Assembly: GCA_023657425.1 (NCBI GenBank)
Contig: JAGTJW010000001.1
Span: forward strand, 1,922,001 to 1,986,000
Direction of reading: 5' to 3'
DNA length: 64,000 bases
Origin: Ideonella sp. WA131b
GTDB lineage: Bacteria; Pseudomonadota; Gammaproteobacteria; Burkholderiales; Burkholderiaceae_C
Positions 59,413 to 64,000 of this stretch are shown piece after piece. A model generated the notes under the pieces. It saw only the letters and a list, made by a program, of their open reading frames with translations, was not told where the DNA came from and did no database searches. A program made the translations under genes and the position numbers. Each line of letters opens with the position of its first letter. The stretch's first letter is position 1.

Positions 59413-59676
59413 ACAACCGGGGTTGGCTTTCGGACCGAACCCTCGCACCCTGTACCGCCTGCCGCGATGCGCGATGCTGAGGGGAGGGCTTCGACAGGCG
59501 TGTTCTGAGCCTGTCGAAGGACTCAGCCCGAACGGAGGAGGACGAGAGGGCTGCCTGAAATGCCGCTCCGGGCCGTGCAGAGACCTGCCGCTCGTCAGCA
59601 GACGCACGCTCTCGCCGCCCACGATTGCCCTGCCTCGACAAGCTCAAGACAGAGCAGCACACCAGACACCGCCCCA
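59413..59676. other. Rest of the SDR-alcohol dehydrogenase gap
   Basis: No gene is seen. A composite hairpin repeat at 59486-59540 has a reverse copy split by a short forward-copy piece (GACAGGC then GTGTTCTGAGCCTGTCG), and a fragment of the repeat lies near 59634. Confidence 0.6.
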
Positions 59677-60801
59677 CTAAAACATCACCACGTCGCGCAT
59701 CGCCTGCCCCGTGGCCAGGCGGTCGAGGCCGCGGTTGATGTCGCCGAGCGCGAGCTGCTCGCCCATCAGCCGATGCACCGGCAGCTGGCCGCGGCGGTAC
59801 ATCTCGATGTAGCGCGGCAGGTCGCGCGCGGGCACGCCCGAGCCGAGGTAGCTGCCGCGCAGCGTGCGCTCTTCGGCCACCATCTGCACGGGCGGCAGCG
59901 CGAAGCGCCGGTCCGGGTGTGGCAGGCCCGAGCTGATGGTGCTGCCGCCGCGCCGCGTGATGGCCCAGGCCAGCTCCATGGCGGCGATGGCGCCGGCCAT
60001 CTCGAAGGCGCAGTCGACGCCGCCGTTCGTGGCCGAGCGCACCTGTGCGGCGGCATCGGGGTCGCGCGCGTTCACGGTGAGCGTGGCGCCCAGCTCGCGG
60101 GCCAGCGCCAGCTTGTCGTCCGACAGATCCACGGCCACGATCTCGCGCGCGCCGCTGGCCACCGCCGCCAACAGCGCCGAGAAGCCCACGCCGCCGAGTC
60201 CGACGACCGCGGCCGTGCTGCCCGCGGGCAGCCGCGCCGTGTTGAACACAGCCCCGGCGCCGGTGAGCACCGCGCAGCCGAAAAGGGCCGCCTCGGCGGG
60301 CGACAAGGACGCGTCCACCCGCACGCACGAGCGCCGCGACACCACGCACTCTTCGGCAAAGCAGCTCACGCCGACGTGGTGGTTCAGCGGCTGCCCGTTC
60401 AGGCGCAGCCGCCGCATGCCGCCCAGCAGGGTGCCGGCGCCGTTGCTGGCCGCACCGGGCTCGCACAGCGAAGGCCGGCCTTCCTGGCAGGGCAGGCAGC
60501 CGCCGCAGCTGGGCATGAAGACCATGACCACGCGGTCTCCCACCGCCAGGTCGTGCACGCCAGGGCCGAGCTGCAGCACCTCGCCGGTCGATTCGTGGCC
60601 GATCACCATCGGCAGCGGCCGCGGCCGGTCGCCGTTGATCACCGACAGGTCGCTGTGGCACAGCCCGGCCGCCAGCACGCGCACGCGCACCTCGCCGGGG
60701 CCGGGATCGTCGAGCTCGATGTCGCGGATCTTCAACGGCCGGCTCTCGGCATACGGGGCGGGCAGGCCCATGGTCTCGAGCACGGCGGCGCGGATGGTCA
60801 T
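59677..60801 (-). CDS. Zinc-dependent alcohol dehydrogenase (MDR family)
   Basis: A 374-residue medium-chain dehydrogenase. Catalytic zinc ligands are in AAGLCHSDLSV and VIGHESTGEV; structural zinc cysteines are in PSCGGCLPCQEGRPSLCEPG; the Rossmann motif is VVGLGGVGFSALLAAVASGA followed by IVAVDLSDDKL (Asp favours NAD). The class resembles class III-type enzymes (acting on medium-chain or S-hydroxymethyl-thiol substrates), but the substrate is not assignable. It is divergent from the MaoC-like gene at 60896. Confidence 0.92.
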   Translation of the reverse strand: MTIRAAVLETMGLPAPYAESRPLKIRDIELDDPGPGEVRVRVLAAGLCHSDLSVINGDRPRPLPMVIGHESTGEVLQLGPGVHDLAVGDRVVMVFMPSCGGCLPCQEGRPSLCEPGAASNGAGTLLGGMRRLRLNGQPLNHHVGVSCFAEECVVSRRSCVRVDASLSPAEAALFGCAVLTGAGAVFNTARLPAGSTAAVVGLGGVGFSALLAAVASGAREIVAVDLSDDKLALARELGATLTVNARDPDAAAQVRSATNGGVDCAFEMAGAIAAMELAWAITRRGGSTISSGLPHPDRRFALPPVQMVAEERTLRGSYLGSGVPARDLPRYIEMYRRGQLPVHRLMGEQLALGDINRGLDRLATGQAMRDVVMF

Positions 60802-60895
60802 GTCGGGTCTCCTGATCGGCTTGTGGCCCGAGTCTAGGCAGGCTTGGCGCGGGCCGGTGGCAAGATGCCGCGCTGCGCTGCGGCGCCCCTCACCC

Positions 60896-61774
60896 ATGAC
60901 CATCCCGCCATCCACCGACGATCTCGCCACCTCGCTGGCCCACTGGCGCCAGTGGGTGGGCCGCAGCGAACACCGCCACGACACGGTGACGGCCGCCCCC
61001 CTGGCCGGCCTGGCTGTGCTGCTGGACCGCGACGATGCCGTGCCGGCCGCCGGCCAGGCCATCGCTTCGCTGGCGCACTGGCTGTACTTCCTGCCGCGGG
61101 CCCGCCAGGGCGAGATCGGCCCCGATGGCCATGCCCGCCGCGGCGGCCTGCTGCCGCCCGTGCCCTTGCCGCGCCGCATGTGGGCCGGCGGCCGCTTCGA
61201 GTTTCACCAGCCGCTGTGCGTGGGCGACGCGATCACGCGCGAGTCGCGCATCACGCGCGTCGACGCCAAGGCCGGCCGCAGCGGCACGCTGGTGTTCGTG
61301 ACGGTGCGGCATGAGGTCTCGGGCCCGCGCGGCCTGGCCCTCACCGAAGAGCACGACATCGTCTACCGCGAGTTGCCCGCGCCCGGCTCGCCGCTGCCGC
61401 CACCGCAGCCCGCGCCCACCGACGCCACTTTCGAGCGCGAGATCGTGCCCGACCCCGTGCTGCTGTTCCGCTACAGCGCGCTCACTTTCAACGGCCACCG
61501 CATCCACTACGACCGCGCCTACGTCACCGGCGTCGAGGGCTACCCGGGCCTCGTCGTGCACGGCCCGCTTGTTGCCACGCTGCTGCTCGATCTGCTGCGG
61601 CAAGCGCAGCCCGCCGCGCGCATCACCCGCTTCGCCTTCACCGCCATGCGGCCGCTGTTCGACATCCACCGCTTCCACGTCTGCGGCCGAGCGCTGGCCG
61701 ATGGCCGCGTGGCGCTGTGGGCTCGCGACTTCGAGGGCGCGCTGGCCATGCAGGCCGAAGCCCACACCGAGTGA
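60896..61774 (+). CDS. MaoC-like/FAS1-type hydratase (mesaconyl/itaconyl-CoA hydratase-like)
   Basis: A 292-residue double-hot-dog protein. The C-terminal half carries the hydratase-2 motif FRYSALTFNGHRIHYDRAY with Asn, His and Asp, then VVHGPLVATLLLDLL. The N-terminal half includes LPPVPLPRRMWAGGRFEFHQPLCVGD. Relatives hydrate mesaconyl-C4-CoA or itaconyl-CoA, or act in fatty-acid synthesis. Related genes are often followed by a CoA-transferase family III gene; here only a possible first fragment of one is left. Confidence 0.88.
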   Translation: MTIPPSTDDLATSLAHWRQWVGRSEHRHDTVTAAPLAGLAVLLDRDDAVPAAGQAIASLAHWLYFLPRARQGEIGPDGHARRGGLLPPVPLPRRMWAGGRFEFHQPLCVGDAITRESRITRVDAKAGRSGTLVFVTVRHEVSGPRGLALTEEHDIVYRELPAPGSPLPPPQPAPTDATFEREIVPDPVLLFRYSALTFNGHRIHYDRAYVTGVEGYPGLVVHGPLVATLLLDLLRQAQPAARITRFAFTAMRPLFDIHRFHVCGRALADGRVALWARDFEGALAMQAEAHTE

Positions 61775-61978
61775 GGAGCAGGCCGCTCGACGGCATCACT
61801 GTGCCGGCGGCTCGCCGCGCAACTCGGCCCGGGCCTGGCGCCACCCACAACGCGCGGCGATGCGCCGGGTCGACGGCGGGTTCCCTGTGGACGGGGCAGC
61901 AGTGGGCTGACATGGCGTGCGGCGTCTCGGGTGCGAGACGCTTGGTGCCTCCGATCGCCCCGCTGCTGCAGCGACGGC
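61775..61978 (+). other. Possible start fragment of a CoA-transferase gene; otherwise empty
   Basis: Just after the hydratase stop, one frame reads RPLDGITV, which is how CaiB/BaiF-family CoA-transferases often begin, but the match ends there and the frame becomes arbitrary. Eight residues are weak evidence. Nothing else is seen in this 204-bp gap. Confidence 0.25.
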
Positions 61979-62869
61979 TCAAGAAGCCACGATGACCGTC
62001 TCAGGCTCGACAGCGCCAGTGGCCACGGGCTCGGCGCCGGCCTTCGCGGCCCGCCCGCGGGCCGACCAGTCGAGGATCTCCAGCCGCCCGTCGCCGTGCT
62101 CCACCAGCGCCGTGAGGCTCTCGACCCAGTCGCCGTCGTTGCAGTACAGCACGCCGTCGATCATGCGCATCTCGGCATGGTGGATGTGGCCGCAGACGAC
62201 GCCGTGCACGCCCTTGGCGCGGGCCTCGCGGGCCACCGCGGTTTCGAAGTCGCCGATGAAGCTGACGGCGCGCTTGACCTTCAGCTTGAGGTACTTGCTC
62301 AGGCTCCAGTACGGCAGGCCCAGGCGTGCGCGCAGCGAATTGAAGTGGCGGTTCAGTCGCAGCGTCAGTTCATAGGCCGAGTCGCCCACGTAGGCCAGCC
62401 ACTTGGCACACTGGATCACGCCGTCGAAGTAGTCGCCGTGGGTCACCCAGAGCTTGCGGCCATCGGCCAGCTCGTGGATGGCCTCTTCGACGACATCGAC
62501 GCCGCCGAAGTTGTGGTTCAGGTACTTGCGCGCGAACTCGTCGTGGTTGCCCGGCACGAACACCACCCGGGTGCCCTTGCGCGCCTTGCGCAGCAGCTTC
62601 TGCACGACGTCGTTGTGCGCCTGCGGCCAATACCAGCTGCGGCGCAGCTGCCAGCCGTCGATGATGTCGCCCACCAGGTACAGCGTCTCGCAGTCCACGG
62701 TGCGCAGAAAGTCCAGCAGCGCGGTGGCCTGGCAGCCGGGCGTGCCCAGGTGCACGTCGGAGATCCACGCGGTGCGCACCGAGATCCGTTCGCCGCGGTC
62801 GCCGGGTTCGTCGTCCGCTGCGGCGGGCAGGGGCTGGGCGGCGAGGGCGGCAATGTCATCACGGCGCAT
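61979..62869 (-). CDS. UDP-2,3-diacylglucosamine diphosphatase-like metallophosphoesterase
   Basis: A 296-residue calcineurin-type phosphoesterase of the LpxH group. Metal and catalytic motifs are ISDVHLGTPG (residue ~35), LVGDIIDGW, PGNHDEFARKYL, VTHGDYFDGV and CGHIHHAEMRMI. LpxH removes UMP in lipid A synthesis, but this longer form with an N-terminal extension is the second type often seen in Burkholderiales near glycosyltransferase genes, and its substrate may differ. The start ATG 62869 is about 50 bases downstream of the glycosyltransferase gene, on the same strand. Confidence 0.8.
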   Translation of the reverse strand: MRRDDIAALAAQPLPAAADDEPGDRGERISVRTAWISDVHLGTPGCQATALLDFLRTVDCETLYLVGDIIDGWQLRRSWYWPQAHNDVVQKLLRKARKGTRVVFVPGNHDEFARKYLNHNFGGVDVVEEAIHELADGRKLWVTHGDYFDGVIQCAKWLAYVGDSAYELTLRLNRHFNSLRARLGLPYWSLSKYLKLKVKRAVSFIGDFETAVAREARAKGVHGVVCGHIHHAEMRMIDGVLYCNDGDWVESLTALVEHGDGRLEILDWSARGRAAKAGAEPVATGAVEPETVIVAS

Positions 62870-62916
62870 GCGGGCATGCTGAGGCCTGTGCGCGACGCCG
62901 CTGTGACTCGCTCGCG

Positions 62917-64000
62917 TCAGGCCGATGACGCGGCCTCTCGCGCGGGGGTCGGCGGGGCCTCGCGCAGGATGCGCTCCAGGATCTGCGGCACTTCGAACAC
63001 GGCTGCGTTTCGCTGCGCCTGCACCCGCTGGCGGTACGCGGGCAGCTCGGCCAGCAGCTGCGGCACGGCCTCGTCGACCTCGGCAAAGCGCCGCAGCACC
63101 AGGCCCAGGCCGTGCTGCTGCACCCACTCGGTGTTCCAGCGTTCCTGCGGCATCGTCCAGGCGTTGCGCGTGGTGATGACGGGCAGGCCCTGTGACACCG
63201 CCTCGCTCAAGGAACCCGGGCCGGGCTTGCCGATGAAGAAGTCGCAGCGCCGCATCCAGCGCGCCACCTCGGCGGTGAAGCCCACCACCACACGCGGGGC
63301 GCGCGCCGGCTGCGCCCGCAGGGCCGCGGCCAGCGATTCGTTGCGGCCGCACATCAGCACCAGCGGCGTGTCGGGCAGGGCGCGGGCGATGCGCGTCATC
63401 ACACGCGAGCCGGTGCCGCCGAAGAGCACCAGGCCGGTGGGCGTGTGGTTGTCGAGGCCGACCATCGCGCGCTCGGCGCTCCGATCCGAGCTTCGGTCGC
63501 CCAGTGGCGCGGCGTGGAACTCGGGCCGCAGCACCATGCCACTGGCGCGGTGCACGCGCCCCGGCGGCAGGCCGGCGGCCAGGGCCTGCTGCACCGCGTG
63601 CGCGGTGCCGCACACCAGGTGCTGCGCCACCGTGGGCTCGATCCAGAACGCCGGCGGGTGATCGGCCATATCCGTCATCACCGTCACGAAGGGCACGCCC
63701 GGGCGCGCCTGCGCCAGGCTGTCGTGCAGCGCGCGGTTGAAGTTGGGCACCAGCGACACCACCAGGTCGGGTGCGGTGCGGTGCCAGTGCGCGGCCAGGC
63801 GTTGCACCAGGGATTGGTGCGCCAGACGGATGCCGGCCTGCAGCAACTTCAGCTCCTGCGCCAAGCCGAGCGTGAAGCCGCTGGCCAGGCGTTTGTTGTA
63901 CAGGTCCTCGGGCTCGAAGCCGAGCGTGCGGCGGAACAGGGCGGTGGGGTCCAGCACCTCGGTGAGGTTCACGCGCCGCACCGTCCACGGCCGGCCCTGC
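62917..64000 (-). CDS. MurG/MGDG-synthase-like glycosyltransferase, N-terminus cut by the window
   Basis: The frame is open to the end of the window (QGRPWTVRRVNLTEVLDP enters from the edge), so the 5' end is missing. The GT28-type C-terminal part shows LVLFGGTGSRVMTRIAR, MCGRNESLAAALRA, and FFIGKPGPGSLSEAVSQGLPVITTRNAWTMPQERWNTEWV, and the upstream segment LVPNFNRALHDSLAQARPGVPFVTVMTDMADHPPAFW fits the monogalactosyl-diacylglycerol synthase group. It may glycosylate a membrane lipid; the partner phosphoesterase gene follows. GTG at 63981 is an alternative start but the conserved frame continues past it. Confidence 0.85.
   Translation of the reverse strand, partial: QGRPWTVRRVNLTEVLDPTALFRRTLGFEPEDLYNKRLASGFTLGLAQELKLLQAGIRLAHQSLVQRLAAHWHRTAPDLVVSLVPNFNRALHDSLAQARPGVPFVTVMTDMADHPPAFWIEPTVAQHLVCGTAHAVQQALAAGLPPGRVHRASGMVLRPEFHAAPLGDRSSDRSAERAMVGLDNHTPTGLVLFGGTGSRVMTRIARALPDTPLVLMCGRNESLAAALRAQPARAPRVVVGFTAEVARWMRRCDFFIGKPGPGSLSEAVSQGLPVITTRNAWTMPQERWNTEWVQQHGLGLVLRRFAEVDEAVPQLLAELPAYRQRVQAQRNAAVFEVPQILERILREAPPTPAREAASSA

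Overview
The window is GC-rich (about 70 percent by eye) chromosomal DNA, most likely from a betaproteobacterium of the order Burkholderiales, in the Rubrivivax/Leptothrix/Ideonella neighbourhood. The strongest clue is the long core block leuC-leuD-leuB-asd-fimV-truA-trpF-trpB-trpA-accD-folC-SPOR-cvpA-purF-metZ-gltX, an order I know from that group. A polyhydroxyalkanoate-associated protein, a methylmalonyl-CoA pathway and many hairpin repeats with the core TTCGGGCTGAGCCTGTCGAA fit the same picture. No species can be named from sequence alone.

Layout. (1) 1-13.9 kb is mixed: the end of a CdsA-like gene, a duplicated ruvC start followed by intact ruvC, a decayed response-regulator fragment, a three-gene envelope operon (CsgG-like, DUF4810, DUF799), a patatin/POTRA/barrel protein (type Vd secretion), an M20 hydrolase plus M14-like peptidase pair, a molybdopterin oxidoreductase, a lipoprotein aminopeptidase, a PHA-system protein, two small membrane proteins, a lipoprotein, and an ECF-like sigma factor broken by one in-frame TAG. 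(2) 14-17 kb holds a glutathione peroxidase, then an acyl-CoA-binding protein, a wax-ester-synthase-like acyltransferase and an SRPBCC protein, a plausible neutral-lipid group. (3) 17-20.5 kb is a probable copper-import set (DUF2946, TonB-dependent receptor, YcnI/DUF1775). (4) 20.5-23 kb has two methyltransferases. (5) 23.1-35.6 kb is a propionyl-CoA to succinyl-CoA cluster: GntR regulator, methylmalonyl-CoA mutase, a GIY-YIG/MeaB fused reading frame, pccB, pccA and a VOC protein resembling methylmalonyl-CoA epimerase. A MazE/VapC-type toxin-antitoxin pair and a DUF389 gene sit between pccB and pccA. (6) 36.6-56.2 kb is the leucine/aspartate/tryptophan/fatty-acid/folate/purine/methionine block, ending in gltX. 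(7) 56.2-56.6 kb has tRNA-Ala, tRNA-Glu and tRNA-Asp and a clear terminator. (8) 56.7-64 kb has an aldehyde dehydrogenase, an SDR, a repeat-rich 800-bp gap, a zinc alcohol dehydrogenase, a MaoC-like hydratase, an LpxH-like phosphoesterase and a glycosyltransferase cut by the window edge.

The most unusual feature is a hairpin-forming repeat that has expanded as 33-bp tandem units at three places. Thirty-three is a multiple of three, and two arrays lie inside open reading frames of one pathway without breaking them. In pccA an array adds roughly 80 residues to the biotin carboxylase region. Between a GIY-YIG domain and MeaB a second array joins what are normally two genes. Other notable items are a 267-bp MITE-like element with 35-bp perfect inverted ends whose CTAG target site contains the leuB stop codon, and a toxin-antitoxin insertion bracketed by two synonymously diverged copies of the pccB 3' end. 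Several genes are decayed: a LysR regulator before leuC, a response regulator, and the sigma factor.
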